DNA of 64,000 nt from the NCBI GenBank assembly GCA_028829895.1, contig CM054180.1:90645135-90709134 (forward strand), given 5' to 3'. The number at the start of each line of letters is the position of its first letter. The first letter of the stretch is position 1. The position numbers and the translations under genes were made by a program. The notes below the pieces were generated by a model. The model saw nothing but the letters and a program-made list of their open reading frames with translations. It was not told where the DNA came from and did not search any database. Of the stretch, positions 24,226 to 36,982 are shown piece after piece. The stretch is from Sinotaia quadrata (lineage: Eukaryota > Mollusca > Gastropoda > Architaenioglossa > Viviparidae).

Positions 24226-25472
24226 GTGGGTCAGATAAGCAAACCTTCCAGTCCTAAACAGATGTGTCGTTGTGTGTCATACTATTTGAAACTTTAAAAA
24301 TTTATTTCAAATGGAGTTTCTCCTATCACATTTAAAGAGGTATGCCTATTTTCTTCATTCAGACCTGCATATATCTCACTAATATAATGATTATTCCAAC
24401 TCTTTCTTCACTCTCAAAGGATTAGAAGGATAAAAGGTTGGGTAAACAATCTTCCAAGCCATCATTCAAATCAGATCTAAAGTTTACATATACATTATTC
24501 TTTTATTGTTTAATTTAGTAATAGTTTTATTTATATAAATCTTAATACTTGTCTCTAATGTTAATTAAGAAATAACTAAGGACAGTTTTTTTTTAATTTA
24601 GAAACTACTGACCTGCTGGCATTCCTTTGAATCCTTCCAAATTCTCATACAGCTTAAGCACACAATAACTCCATAACACCTAAAATCCTTACTCTAGCAA
24701 AAAGCTACCTTCTAAACAAGGTTTTATTTAGGAAATGATCCTCAAAAAGGGCATCATTTGAACAAAGTTAATCTTATGGGAGACTTTTAAGAAAGCATGA
24801 TTTTTTAAATTATGTTCCTAATTGGTTCACTAATGTCACCTATGGATAGAGTGGATTACCATCTTATGTAAAGGTTTTGTTTTGACATCAGTAAATAAGG
24901 CAAAAGTCACATATAGTCAGAATTATTGATGATAATGAATACGGCTTTCATACGCTAGATTTGTTGCAGCCATATTTATATATCACCTTAGGGAAAGACA
25001 TACTCTCTCTCAAAAAGCCCAACATAGCCAGTTATTCTTCAGTCAAAACTGACTGCTGTTGTTTTTGCTGAGTATAAGATGAAATGTGTATAGTTTGCTT
25101 GTGTTTAGGGACCATATATGAAAAATATGTATGTATCTAAATACCAGAATAACACACATGGCAAAATGCCATCACTATGACAAGAGCACAAGAACAGACC
25201 AACTTACAGAAAAGTAAATCCACATCTCAGCTCACTGAGGATGGTGGGTGTAATCATGCATACAATTTTCCAAAAATAATTTAGTTATATATTATGTTTT
25301 TACCGAGCATGTATACTTGAATTTTTGTTAGATGTGACTCCAGTATAATTAATTTCACATAATAATCTGCTAGTTGTGGGTACCAAGAGTGACTGATTGA
25401 TATGATTACTGTGCAAACTCTGGAAAATGTTTCAGCATCTTTACGAAGGCATTAATTCATTAAAAATTGATT
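24226..25472. other. Intron, no recognised elements
   Basis: AT-rich intron with no coding signal and no repeat structure that I could identify. Confidence 0.55.
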
Positions 25473-25477
25473 ATAAG

Positions 25478-26340
25478 TGTAGCCCCTGTTAGTTTTGGTA
25501 TTTTTGTGTGTGTTAGCATCGTGTGTGTATGTGTACAGCCGCATCCCCACACTCCTTTTCTTTTACAAGTAGGATCACGGCTGTCGTAAAATAGGTCATG
25601 ACCGCTCCCTTTCTTTCAAATCGCGCAGCGCGGTCTGCTATATAGTAATGTGTATGGCCGTGCCATTGTGTACATGTTTAACCGCCACTTATCATATTAT
25701 ATATTTATTTAATAAAGTTGATGTTTAGATATTCTAATAGTTAGTGGGATGTAATTTATATTTATATAATTTTGTAAGTTAGTTTATATTGTTTTATAAG
25801 TGTATTCTATGATTTATGTATGTGTACATGGTTTCCCCCTGGCACATGAATATAGTTAATTATTTTATTTTATAATTTATTTTGTGAATTATATTGTAAG
25901 GAAGTGTTGTATTTAAAGAGTATTTAGTGTACTATTTTTTGATAGTTTAAGTGTTATATAACTCTGGGTAGTTTAGAAGGAATTTATGTTAGAATGAAAG
26001 TACGTTAACACAGAAGAGCCCGTTTAGCATTAGTTTTAGTATCGGTTCCAGAATTGTCTAGTGGAGTCCCCTTTGCCGCCCGGACTTTTTAGATATATTG
26101 TGTGTGAGAGAGTCTTGAGTTGTCTTTGGTCGGTCTTTTGGAGAGTGGTCTGAGAGTGGTCAAGAGAGGAGTGTGGTTGGCGGTGTGTCGCCTAAATAAT
26201 GATCAGATGAAAATGTAAACACGTGTTGCGTGTTCTGCCTCTTCTGCTGTGGCTGCCATAGCGGTATTGTCTTCATCGTTTCATCTCCTCGCATCCTAGG
26301 GTGACCCATATTGACAACACCAACACCACACCCCATCACA
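25478..26340 (+). mobile_element. Solo LTR of an LTR retrotransposon
   Basis: The 863-bp segment starts TGTAGCCCC and ends CATCACA (TG...CA). It is flanked by the direct duplication TAAG (25474-25477 and 26341-26344; ATAAG on the left). It contains an AATAAA at about 25711 and higher-GC, CpG-containing stretches typical of LTRs. There is no second LTR and no gag/pol nearby, so it is best read as a solo LTR left by recombination. The part from about 25838 onward is closely related to 39238-39791. The first 160 bp shares landmarks with 6109-6300 (TGTAGCCCCTGTTA, then ATAAGTAGGA, AGGTCATGACC). Confidence 0.75.
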
Positions 26341-26344
26341 TAAG

Positions 26345-27159
26345 TATTTTATCACAATAAATTATTTTCGTTCTTTATTATATTTCTAATCACAAATACA
26401 CATTTCAGCAATAGAACTTAAAGAATTAAGCAAAGTAGTTCTCTGATTATTAGTTGTGTGTGAGTGTGTCTTTCTGATATAATTAAAGGTCCTCATCAGT
26501 ATTTTGAAGTACACTAGATACTCTTATTAGAACAAGAAGGAATTATTAGCAACCTTTATCAAAAATAAAGTAACAAATCAGAATTAAGGAAAAAAAATTT
26601 TATTCCCATACCATTAAAGTGAAGGTTTTATATAATAAAGAAAAAAAATCATGGGAATATGGTTGGTATGTTACAGTCCTGTCCTTTTTAGGAATTAGAT
26701 AAAGCAGACTTTTCCTTACTTAAGTGGGAGGTAGTGGTATATATGGTATATAATAGCAGACTATATGCAAAGTACAGTCAAAATAATCTACATTCTTCAC
26801 AATATCTTACACAAGAAATGTATTGTTGATATAGATGTTTTGATGCTAACTTAAAGCATGGATGTGAGACTGTCACAGGAGAAGCATGGAGCCAAAATTA
26901 AATTTTTTATTTCACGGACCACGCAAGCCAAGCATGGACTAAAGGAAGTAATCCACTGTTGAAAACTTGATTTTGATTACGCACAGATAATCTAACATGT
27001 AAATAACTATAAATATGTAAACATTCTTTTTGTTCACCAGGTTTCATTTAGTTTTAGACAGACATTTGTGGACCTAGTATGTGTATATCATTTCATGTGT
27101 AAATATATATATACATTTAAGGAGGATTATATATATTGGATGAATGCAGTATATTCATA
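26345..27159. other. Intron, no recognised elements
   Basis: AT-rich sequence with no gene, transposon end or notable repeat. Confidence 0.5.
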
Positions 27160-27411
27160 TGTTGTGTGTGCATGTATGACATTTGTTGACAAGCCAAATA
27201 GAAAATATTAGCCACTGCGCAGTAGAATTTGCTTTAGCTAGTGAAATACATGCAAGTAAAGCTTCTAGAACCTTCTGGAGTTCTCATAGAAAGTATAAGA
27301 AGGGAGGACTGAAGGCTAGAAGAAATTGAGAATCAAAACATCAGATAGTGCAAACTACGGAAAGACTTTGAGATACACGCTGATAGAGGTCATGCAGCGC
27401 GGCACTCAACA
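27160..27411 (+). mobile_element. Possible LTR followed by a primer-binding-site-like leader
   Basis: A 252-bp candidate LTR bounded by inverted TGTTG and CAACA, with a TATAAG box-like word at 27293-27298. TTGGTGACA follows at once, the place of a primer-binding site in LTR retrotransposons. A similar TTGGTGATG follows the LTR-like unit at 6872. The next 700 bp (to about 28140) would be untranslated leader; the frame at 27584-27811 is not a recognisable gag. No downstream LTR was found, so element identity is uncertain. Confidence 0.4.
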
Positions 27412-30082
27412 TTGGTGACAAAGAAACATTTCTCTCCAAGAAACATCAAACTTTGAAACATCAGACTTTGTCAGTAGTTAAACTAGGAACATTAAGAATG
27501 CAGTGTTTGTTAGAAGGAAGAAGAAGATTAGAATTTTCATGACGAGAGCAGGGAATTTTACATGAGGACAGTAACTTCATTTTGTGGTGAAACTTCGTAT
27601 GAAGGAAATTGCGTTGTGTTTACTAAGGAGAGTTGGAATTATCTCTTTCGACCATTTCTTCATCCGTCGATTGCCAAGTATTAGAATATTGAGGCAACTT
27701 GTTCAAATACATTGTGGCGAAGTGAAAAGTTCAACCTTCAGGACAGCTTATGTATGCAACATCATTTGCATGCAGTTAATGACAGATGAGTCATTCACTT
27801 TCTCTGTCTGAGCTTTGTTTTGAAAGTTCTTTGCCGTGATGGAGGGTTGGTAATTTTGGAGTCCTACTGATCCAAAAGGTACTTAAGACGTGAGGACACA
27901 TTCACTAGATGATCTATTTGGTAATGACCGACGTCACTGAGGTCCCCTGTCTGCACGGCGACCAGAGAAATCAGCAATAATTACCAAGGTTGGCATCAGC
28001 AACTCACAGATCCACCCATACACAGGAAATCTGAAAAACAGCAACCTGATCTGCAGATCATCGCTGTGAAGCGACACAACAAATTGCATCATTGATCTTC
28101 GAATCAGCTTGCGAGCTGACACTATGACCTACGTCACCTCTCTTCGAACATTGACAGTACTAAGTGAGTAGTTAAAAAAGGCAAAAGCGCACCTAGAACT
28201 TTGTAGATGATTTAAGAATAAGAACATTTAATCATATTCTTACCGGACAGATATCTAAGTTATTATTATATATATGTAATACAAACTTGAATACGGTGGT
28301 AAATCCACGTCGATTTTGTGTCTGAATTGTTTTTCATGTTAGCAGTGCGATTTACCGCATAAGAATTGTGTATTTACTTTTATTTTCACTTTTTTGAATT
28401 TCATTATTTTCATTCCCCCCCTTCCCTAGAGTGTATGACATTGGAAAGGTGTATGACTGATTTAACCACTGTGTGAAAGAGAAACACCCCATTAGGTTAA
28501 TAAAACCTAATTCACACTTTCTAAAAACTCATTATTCACAGTTTTTGAGAGGGGCGAAAGAGTTCATATTTGTATTGTTTCGTTTCATTTGTCTGTTTGT
28601 CCAGTACTCATCACCATCATATTCGCACACTCGCACACATAGCCAATAAAACGTTCCTTTGCATGACAGAATAAATCGGGCCCCACCCAAACATCAATGT
28701 GCCTGTCTTGTGTCTTTTGTAAAATCTTAAAGACTACATATTACTGGCATATATCATGAGCTGCCCGCTCCCCCGACGGAGAGAGGTGGACAGAGAGAGA
28801 TACACCAGAACAGCCAAACGAGACCCCCAGTCATGACAGACAGTAAACACAAGCACATTGAGGCACACAAACAGCTCTAACATCCTTGTAAAATATGCAC
28901 AGTATTTGATAGTGGGCAATCCAAGGAAATTGTATTTCCAGACCAAACCTCTCACATGAATGTTGCCTTCTGATACCTAGAGAAGATAGGTGAATTCGGG
29001 GAAATAGGGTTAGGGTGGAGTATTTCTTCCAACTTGCTGATCATTCACTGTATTTGTTCTTGAACAAACTACCTAGAAATGCTGACAGCTTAACTAAAAT
29101 ACATGTACTATAATTAAAACTATATTGCAACCAGATTTATTCTGAGTTTACACATAAGTAACCCAGGATATTTTGTAAGAAGTATTGTTTTGACAAAACA
29201 TAAAAACAAACAGCAGATTTTGACTTTTTACATAAAATGCCTCAGAATATAAAGCATAAATAATGTTTATTGAAAAGTTTATATCTTTGAGAAATTCAAA
29301 TGTTATCAGTTGGAACAGAGCAAAATAAACCTTCATAGAATGCATATTAACATATATGTATATCTATGGTTATAAATTTACATTTTATAATGATGTGCTC
29401 AGCTGATAACTCTTTCTGATGGAATAACTTCACCCTAACAGATAAAACTTGATTAGATAAATGTAGCCAGTTTTAAGACAGCATAGAGGGGTATCTTCTT
29501 GTCTTGAAATATTGGTTTGATAGATATTTCATTAAAAATTGGATAAATAAGTGCAATTTATTGTGAATTTGGTCATCTTTACACCAGTGTCAGAGAGATG
29601 AAACATTATTTGTCTAAAAGGGTTTCATATCAAAATAGTAAAAATATCTCACAGATATTGCTCAGAGCTGCAGCTCTGTCACTGACAGAATTCTAAAGAA
29701 AAATTGGCCTATCCTTTATTTACCAAATAAGTACACTTTACATGTATTTAATTTATTGGGTGATGTTTAAACCTTGGTTTTTATAAGTCTAATAATACTA
29801 AAAGAGCATTATAAAATTAAAGGAATTGGAAATGAATATGATTTGAAGTTTGGCTTTGGTTGAGAAGATTGAGCAGTGTGATTATGAAGATGACTAGAAA
29901 GATGTGTTGTTTTATATGCTACCACAGCAGTAGCCTTGTTACCCATTTGAGATCCATCACTAAGAGACATTCCAAACAAAATAATTTTCTCTTATTTCTG
30001 ATAAACGTTGTTTAAAAATGATTGGATTTGTTTCCCCTTTTCTGATTTCTGTAAAATCAAAATATATTTAGTATCTTGCATC
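27412..30082. other. Intron, probably retroelement leader then AT-rich sequence
   Basis: 27412-28140 is less AT-rich and may be the leader of the element at 27160. Around 28380-28720 a pyrimidine-rich, AATAAA-containing stretch resembles in style, but not clearly in sequence, the end of the insertion at 44.6-44.77 kb. No protein was recognised. The short frames at 27934-28122 and 28734-28955 (- strand) are unsupported. Confidence 0.4.
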
Positions 30083-30090
30083 ATCTAAGG

Positions 30091-31322
30091 CAGGGGTCTC
30101 AAACATGCGGCCCGCGTGACTATATTTTGTGGCCCCCACTTGATATCAAAGTTTAGTGATAGTGCGGCCCGCACGTTTTTCTCACACAGCTTGGGAGTTT
30201 TATAGTTTTTGTCACTTGTGGGCTACCATACCTCAGGATCGTGACAGTAACGGTGTGTTGCCAAACTCAGCGACTTTCTTTCCCAAGCCTGTTACATATT
30301 GCTACCTTTTAGCAAAGTTCAAAAGCATCCAGATCTAGCAAGCTAATTCTATATAGATTATAGACCCTACAGGTCTACCCACAGATGAGTGGTTCGGATA
30401 AAAAGCATTTTCATGTCGAAGAAGAAAAATAGTAGACTGAAAGAACAGAAAAGGAAGAACAGAAAAATAACCAAGGTAAGTTGGCTTAGCAAGGGATAGT
30501 TCTTGAAGAGGTTTTATGAGTTGAGAGCTGAAGTGAAAACCTTCATGGAGAAGGATGGGATGGCTGTTCCTGTACTAAGTGATCCCAAATGGCTCATGGA
30601 CTTAGCTTTTCTTGTTGACATCATACAAGAGCTGAATGTACTGAACAAGAAATTACAAGGCCAGGGGCAGCTTGTCAGCGCAGCATTTGACAATGTCAGA
30701 GCATTTTCCACAAAACTTGTGTTATGGAAAGCCCAGCTTTTTCAGACAAACCTCTGCCATTTCCCAGCTTGTAAGGCACTCATGGATTGTGCCACACCAT
30801 TCAGTGGTGAGAAGTATGTTGATGCCATTGTAAAACTGCATGAAGAATTTGATCACAGGTTTGCAGAATTCAAGAAACACAGAACTACCTTTCAAATATT
30901 TGCTGACCCCTTCTCCTTCGATGTGGAAGATTCCCCTTCTGTGCTTCAAATGGAGCTAATTGACATACATTGTAATTCTGAACTCAAAGCCAAGTTCAGG
31001 GAGGTGAGTGGAAAAGCAGAAAAGCTTGGGCAGTTTTTAAGAGAATTGCCCCTTACCTTCCCTGAGCTTTCCAGGACCAAGTGCCTTTTGGGGAGCACCT
31101 ATCTGTGTGTAAAGCTCTTCTCCACCATGAACTTTAATAAGTCAAAATTCAGGTCCAAACTTACTAAGGGTCTCAGTGGCTTCCTCCCTGAAGCCAAATG
31201 TGCCTGAGCTGTGTAGGAGGAAGCGTTGCCAGGTCTCTGGCAGCAGGGAATAATGATGCGGCCCAGCTTCACCCAGACTCTACTTCCATCGGCCCCCAGG
31301 TAAAATGAGTTTGAGACCCCTG
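30091..31322 (+). mobile_element. hAT DNA transposon, internally deleted, with perfect 8-bp target duplication
   Basis: Terminal inverted repeats CAGGGGTCTCAAAC (30091-30104) and GTTTGAGACCCCTG (31309-31322) are perfect. They are flanked by the identical 8-bp duplication ATCTAAGG (30083-30090 and 31323-31330). Eight-bp duplications and CAGGGGTCTCAAAC-type ends are diagnostic of hAT (Charlie-like) elements. GC-rich subterminal words (GCGGCCCGC) are present at the left. The element holds a transposase fragment at 30503-31207 but lacks the 5' half of a full gene, so it is a deletion derivative. Clean ends suggest relatively recent movement. Confidence 0.95.
30503..31207 (+). pseudogene. hAT transposase, C-terminal 234 codons (GTF2IRD2/ZBED-like)
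   Basis: An uninterrupted frame of 234 codons. From the N-terminus it shows LRAEVKTFMEKDGM, PKWLMDLAFLVDI, LNVLNKKLQGQGQLV and NVRAFSTKL. It ends in a dimerisation-like motif, GSTYLCVKLFSTMNFNKSKF, followed by RSKLT. This is the C-terminal half of the hAT transposase type that gave rise to vertebrate GTF2IRD2. The zinc-finger BED domain and the first catalytic acidic residues are absent, so it cannot be an active transposase by itself. The Met at 30503 is simply the first ATG; the frame is truncated upstream. It could act only as a dimerisation or inhibitor fragment, if it is expressed at all. The - strand frames over it are shadows. Confidence 0.9.
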
Positions 31323-31330
31323 ATCTAAGG

Positions 31331-33842
31331 GAAAGGCTTGATTATTCAAGTTTGATATTTGTTATATATCTTCTGTAGATCCTGTGCCAGAAAGAGAGGG
31401 GCATTATTTAGTTTGGATAGAACTAATAGATCTGATAATAGGAATTATGTTTAATACAGTAATAATTCGGTTACTATTGATTTTAATATTAATACATAAT
31501 TTAGAATTGATTTGATTTTCTTTATTTTTTAGAAAAGAATCTTTTGCATACAGGCTATGAAAGGTAGGCATTGTCCTAAATGCACCAAAGACCCTGTTGT
31601 ATAAGGTCTCAGAGCTTTACAGTTTTCACAGTATGACTTATAGGCAGATCCATATACAACACATCTATAATCTAGTCTGGATCAGATTGTATTGAATTAG
31701 CAAAACAGTCCTATTGGATCCTAATCAGTAAAGCAACAACACATCAACAGTTAAAGCTCCTTATCTGCTAACTTGAAGGTACTTTAATGTGATTGAGATA
31801 AGTAGTTTTTTTCTTGAAAATTATGCCTAGATACTTAGTTTTTATCTACATCCTAAATGACTTTGATACCCTACATTGAAACTAACTCTTTGTAGAGACT
31901 TCATTCTACAGAAGTGCTTACAACTTGTTGGGTAAAATTTGAAACCATTATTAATAACCAATTTCTGAATATTAATGCAGTTGGTGCTCAATCTGAACAA
32001 TATTTTTTCCAGCATAGCAAACAGTAAAATCAACAAACAAGGAATTATCTGTACCTGGATTCATATCTTCAACATTGTCATTAATTTTGATTAAAAATAA
32101 TATGACAGAGAGGTTTCTGCTTTGAAGTTCACCATAAGGGTGATGACTCTTAATTCTAGTGTTTGAAAGATCTTGTAAAATCCATGGTGTATTGTAAACT
32201 ATCTCAGGTTTCAAAAATGCATCTCTTTATATAAAGATTTCAAGTCTAATTAGATGGTCCAGGTTGGAATGATTATGTCTGAAATCATCACTGCACTTTG
32301 GAAATTAGCTATTGGACTCCATATTAATTTAGTGTTGATCATCCTTTTCATCATTTTACATAGAAAACTGGTGAACAAATAAGTTTATAATTATTAGAAT
32401 TTGAAAGACCTTTTCCTGTTTTGGAATAAGAATTATTATTATTATTATTATTTCTTCTCTCTAGGAAAGGGACACAGCACCAGTAGACTAGATATGCTAT
32501 TAGAAAACTTTTAAGGTTGGTAGAGAATGTTGTAAGGACTATCAGCATCAAGTTTGCCTTTTCAAGATTTTTAAAATTCAGAAAGTGAAAACTAGCATTA
32601 TGATGTTATAAATTATGAGAAGAAAATTTATAGGGTTCTTTTTTTAAAGGCTTTATACTGTTTGGAAAGTCAAAAGAAGAATTATGGACACTTTATCAGT
32701 AAGCTGTAGCATTCTTGATTCCCAGTCTAGTCAATCTCAAACAATAACTGAACACTCCTGATTCTGATTGCTCCATTCAAATAGGAGACTGGGGTACAAG
32801 ACAGAAATGAATCACTATTTACACATATTTATATAATGGCAAATGAATCTCAATTTACAAGTATTTCCCTAACTCAAAAATTGCTTCCCTTATACTTAGT
32901 AAATATTTCATGTTTGCTGGAGTTGTTTCCTTCTTTTTTTTTTCCTTAGCATTTTAGATAAGTCACTATCATGAAAGCAGTGTTACTCTGTAACATTGGG
33001 TAGATATGTTCTACACAAAATAACCATTTTTTATTTTAATAATATTAAAAATTAATGCATATAATTAATAAAGAATATTTGCTTTAAACCTGTTAAAATG
33101 TAAAGATTTAACATAAAAAAATTTTTTAATTAATTTGCATTAATTCTCCAAAAAGCAATAAATACTGACATAAATTTCAACGACAACATTCATATGCAAG
33201 CAAGTGGATGTTGTCATTCAAAAAATTTCTAATAAAATTTTTAATTTATTTCTTGCTTTACCCAGATCTATTGGATAATGCACACTTTGCCCAAGTACTC
33301 CTAGGTTTATCATCATTCCTGGCTCTATCTGTAAGATAGATAAATTAATTGATTTATAAATTGATCCTGCATTCTACAGTTCAGCTGTTTAATTTTCTAC
33401 AACTAAGACATTCGGAGAGTTCTGAATGAATATTAAAATGCTTGGTTAGGTAAATGCTTCCAACTTGCCAAATGAACCAACGGATGTATGCCTAGCACAA
33501 ATATTTTTTTAAGTTTGATGGAAATATTACTCCTAGAAGGAACTGTCATCATTTCATCAATATAAATAAATAACTTCCAAGATTAACTAAATAATTGTTT
33601 AGTCATGTAAATAATGCTTTTATAGTAAATAGAGCCATTTGGGCTTTTTTTTTTTTGTATGCTATGTTTCTCCCTTTTGAATCCCTACAACAAAAAAATG
33701 TTCTGTTTTTAATAGTAAGCATGCCTGCTTATAAAAACTTTTTATTTGTAATCTTTTTAAATTATATGTAGCTTGATGCTCTTTTATGATCAGACAGACA
33801 GTGATATAAAAGGGATTGTTGCCATGAAAAATACAGTAACCC
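31331..33842. other. Intron, AT-rich
   Basis: AT-rich sequence with an (ATT)n microsatellite near 32430-32452 and several poly-T runs. No gene or element was recognised; - strand frames at 31842-32551 are unsupported. Confidence 0.55.
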
Positions 33843-34948
33843 ACCTATAGCCAAGCAAAAAGCGCTCGAACGCATAAACAAAAACTACCCCAACCACCAC
33901 CACATATATACAGATGGTTCAAAAAATGAAATAGAAATAGGGGCAGCAGCACACACACCCATAAGCATGCATACATACAAACTAGACCAAAAACAATACT
34001 AACAGCCGAACTCATAGCTATCAAACAAGCATTAATATTAGCAAACAACCACACAATCACGCTGACACAATTACTCATACTAACAGACTCACTTACATCG
34101 TTACAAAACCTAGCAAACCCCTTCCAAACAACAAGAACAAAAATCACAAATCAAATAACAAAGCATATACAAAGGCTAGAGAATAAAGGAATACAAACAA
34201 CACTACTCTGGATTCCCAGCCACATCAACATTATTGGGAATGAAACAGCAGACAGGGGAGCCAAATACGGAAGCAAACAAGGAAATCCAATAATCACACC
34301 AATACACACATCAGAAATACATGCACAAATCAAAAGCATGTACAAAGGTAGGACCCCCACCCCAACTCTCAAAGATAAGCCACAATAGAGCAATATATAG
34401 ATTAAAATAATACACGATACACACATAAAGCAAATAACGAAACAAAAGTATGTACGTTTGCAGAACAAACAACACAATTGAACACTTCCTACTTCAGTGC
34501 AATAAATACAATGAGGAAAGAAAAATCAGAGAAACAACAAACCTATTAAACCTACCATTCTCCACTCAAGCACTCTTATACCCCAAAGAACACAACCAAA
34601 GCCACGTACACCTGGCACTTATTACATACCTCTTAGAGACAAACACACTCTACCTATTTAATAAAAATTTTTAAAAAATTAACTAAGGAGGAAAAAAAAA
34701 CAAAGAAACCCCCTGACATGCACAAACACACCTGCAACAGTCGTGACAACTAGCAGACATAGAAATACAACACACAAACCCAACAACGCACAAACACCCC
34801 ACTCCACCCTCCCTGAATACCAGTGAAAGGAGGAAGGCCCCACAGGAATCCACCAAAAACTAAAAGCATTGCCAAGATGAAAAGTTTTACTGCAATTCCT
34901 GCGGGGCAAAGAGATAGCGGTACTACTACTACTACTACTACTACTAAT
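33843..34948 (+). pseudogene. LINE 3' end: RNase H domain, C-terminal zinc motif, (ACT)n tail
   Basis: A 5'-truncated non-LTR retrotransposon. The + strand, in shifted frames, reads an RNase H domain: IYTDGSKNEIEIGAAA (catalytic Asp), TAELIAIKQALILANN (Glu), LLILTDSLTSLQNL (Asp) and LLWIPSHINIIGNETADRGA (final Asp). After about 200 bp comes CRTNNTIEHFLLQCNKYNEE (34.45-34.51 kb), the C-x-H-x-C zinc motif at the C-terminus of such ORF2 proteins. An RNase H domain after reverse transcriptase is typical of I-group LINEs. The coding strand is A- and C-rich. The copy ends in (TAC/ACT)n at 34918-34948, a simple-repeat tail. At least two frameshifts make it inactive. The - strand frames at 33845-34477 are shadows. 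Confidence 0.85.
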
Positions 34949-35041
34949 GAATATGTACGAGAATGTTGTTTTGTGTCATATTCCTTGAGTATAAAAATGA
35001 ATACTTGATAGAAAGAACACTAAGATTTGCGTATTTATATA

Positions 35042-35083
<42 letters not shown>

Positions 35084-35335
35084 TTGGTTTATCTTTATCA
35101 TTATATTACTATTATCAGACAAGCAAACTACACACACTCCTTCCATTTTTATATATTAATTGAATGGCCTCTTAGGAAGATATAAATTAACTTCTTTTAT
35201 GTATGTGGGATTAGAGGTATGTGGGTATGTGTGGAAATTAGGTGAATAAACCCTTTATAAAATCAAACATTTTCTTTCTTTTGTCTTTGATTAAGAACAG
35301 TTAAATTTAGTAAACTTGAAGTATTTTGGTTACAG
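34949..35335. other. Intron with (GT)n
   Basis: Contains a (GT)n microsatellite at 35045-35078. It ends at the acceptor GGTTACAG before the next DHX9 exon. Confidence 0.7.
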
Positions 35336-35420
35336 GAGCAATGGAGAAGATAGTGAGTTCAATTTCTGTGAACAAAAATCTCTGAACATGCAGATTCTTC
35401 GAATGACTTCTGAAGCAAAG
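35336..35420 (+). CDS. DHX9: DHX9 internal exon: HA2 domain
   Basis: G completes an Arg codon (AG from 24224-24225). The exon reads SNGEDSEFNFCEQKSLNMQI and LRMTSEAK, and ends on a codon boundary before GTATTA at 35421. It corresponds to the FCEHKRLNMATLRMTWEAK segment of vertebrate DHX9 within HA2, before the OB fold. Phase matches both neighbours. The exon is short (85 bp) and was found by homology and by continuity with the flanking exons. Confidence 0.93.
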
Positions 35421-35713
35421 GTATTAAAAAATATATAATTTCTACAGTTTAAGAAATATTTATTAATAAACTGTATTTACTCTTACATATTGTGTTAATT
35501 CACATTCGCATGTGTTTTAACTGCTTATCATAGAAATACTTTTGCTGTCGTGTTTAGTTTTTCTCATTAACAGAAAATAAATCTGTAGTCATGAAATAAA
35601 ATTGTATAGAAAAAATATCAGGATAATGACTATAGTACTTTATGTGGCAGAGTAAATTTGCCTCTCCCTATTTCTAGCCTTATTTGTTATATAAATTGTT
35701 AAATTGTCAAAGT
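35421..35713. other. Intron; left flanking direct repeat
   Basis: Short AT-rich intron segment. About 35679-35713 (TTGTTATATAAATTGTTAAA...) is repeated with a few changes at 36983-37020 on the other side of the R1 repeat. Confidence 0.6.
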
Positions 35714-36960
35714 TACCGACATTATGATGGTGTTTTTTATAAGTGATAAAGTTGGAAGTAAACAACTTGAGTTGAGAATATTGAAGAAAATTGCTGATGC
35801 AATCCAATGCCGTTCCAACTGGATGAGTAGTTTTTCTGACTAAGTCTCACACTTGCATAACAATTTTAATCAATGGAGATGGACTGAAAGTTTCTTTTTT
35901 AAAGAAGTACTCTATTCCATCACTTTGAATTTGAATGTAACTCAAGTCCATAAAGGTGATTGTTAACTTATGGTAAGTTAAGTGACTGAAAAAGAAAGGA
36001 TGTACTTAAAATATTTCTTACATGTTTGCTATGATCTATCATTTGAATTTGAGAATGCTTTATGTAATTGAACCCTTATTTCTGTGTTCACTAATTCGAT
36101 TACATTGTACATTATACTTGTGAATTTTGATCGATGTTATGTTTCTTATGCTGTATGTGTATCAGGAAATTGTTGAAGGATATGTAAGTTGAGAGTGTTT
36201 GTAAGTGAGAAAGGTGTTTAGAGGTGAAATATGCCTGAAATTTAGTGCTGTCTTAATTTGACTTTTGCAGAGCAGAGCAAACCCTTTTATTCTTTTGTCA
36301 CATCATGCTATGGTGACTACTGTACTCTACTTGATTACATTGGTGTGCATCCAGCATTGTCATCAAACTTAGCAGTAAAATGTGTTGCTATAAGTTGATT
36401 CCTGTGAATTCCATTTGAAAGCCAACACAGCGGAAATTTGTGGCTTGAGTTTGGTCTCAAGAATTCACAAAGATTATTTTTGAATGTTCCTCATGTTGTG
36501 TTGAATAAATGGAAATTCAGGACGACCGTGCTTGGAGAGCGTATCGAAGCTTCTGGAACATTTGTGTAATATGCCTCTAGAAGGGACATACGGGGCCTTA
36601 CCTAAATAAGTAACTGTTGCAACTATGTGATTGTGAACACTTGCAGGTAACAGCCACCATCTTAGAAAAGGTTATGTGCATTGACTTTCATTTCCATGAT
36701 GATATCCATGAACTTGATTACGTATTTATGTTAATTGTCTGCTTATGTCTTTCTAGGATAAACTGAATGATTGTCTTGCATTAATTGAACTTTGTTGTGA
36801 AGTGATGTAAATGTGAACGCCCTTTTGATTATATTCATATGTTGTATATTTGATTGTTGATTTAATAAATTTATTGTTATATTTATTGACTTCTTACACA
36901 TATTGATAACCATAAGTTGGAGAGACAGTGGGTGGATGAGGACTCGCTAAATATAGATTA
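35714..36960 (+). repeat. Interspersed repeat family R1, near-complete copy
   Basis: Reverse-complement homologue of 61840-63085 over almost its whole length. Shared words include AAACAACT(T/C)GAG, TGTTCACTAA, GAATTTTGAT, GGAACATT.., TTAATAAATTTATTGTTATA and GTTGGA..GAC/TAGTGGGTGGATG, then CTCGCTAAATATA. It has no protein-coding frame. The TTTAATAAATTTATT word near 36860 could be a polyadenylation signal, which would fit an LTR-derived element, but I could not find certain TG...CA ends. Partial copies lie at 15075-15545, at 42390-42481 joined with 45032-45450, and at 61840-63085. Confidence 0.75.
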
Positions 36961-36982
36961 AAAGACAGATTTATCTTTTAGA

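Noticed and set aside
33845..34477. Two - strand frames of 100 and 108 codons rich in Cys, Val and Leu
   Set aside because: They are antisense shadows of the A/C-rich LINE RNase H region on the + strand.
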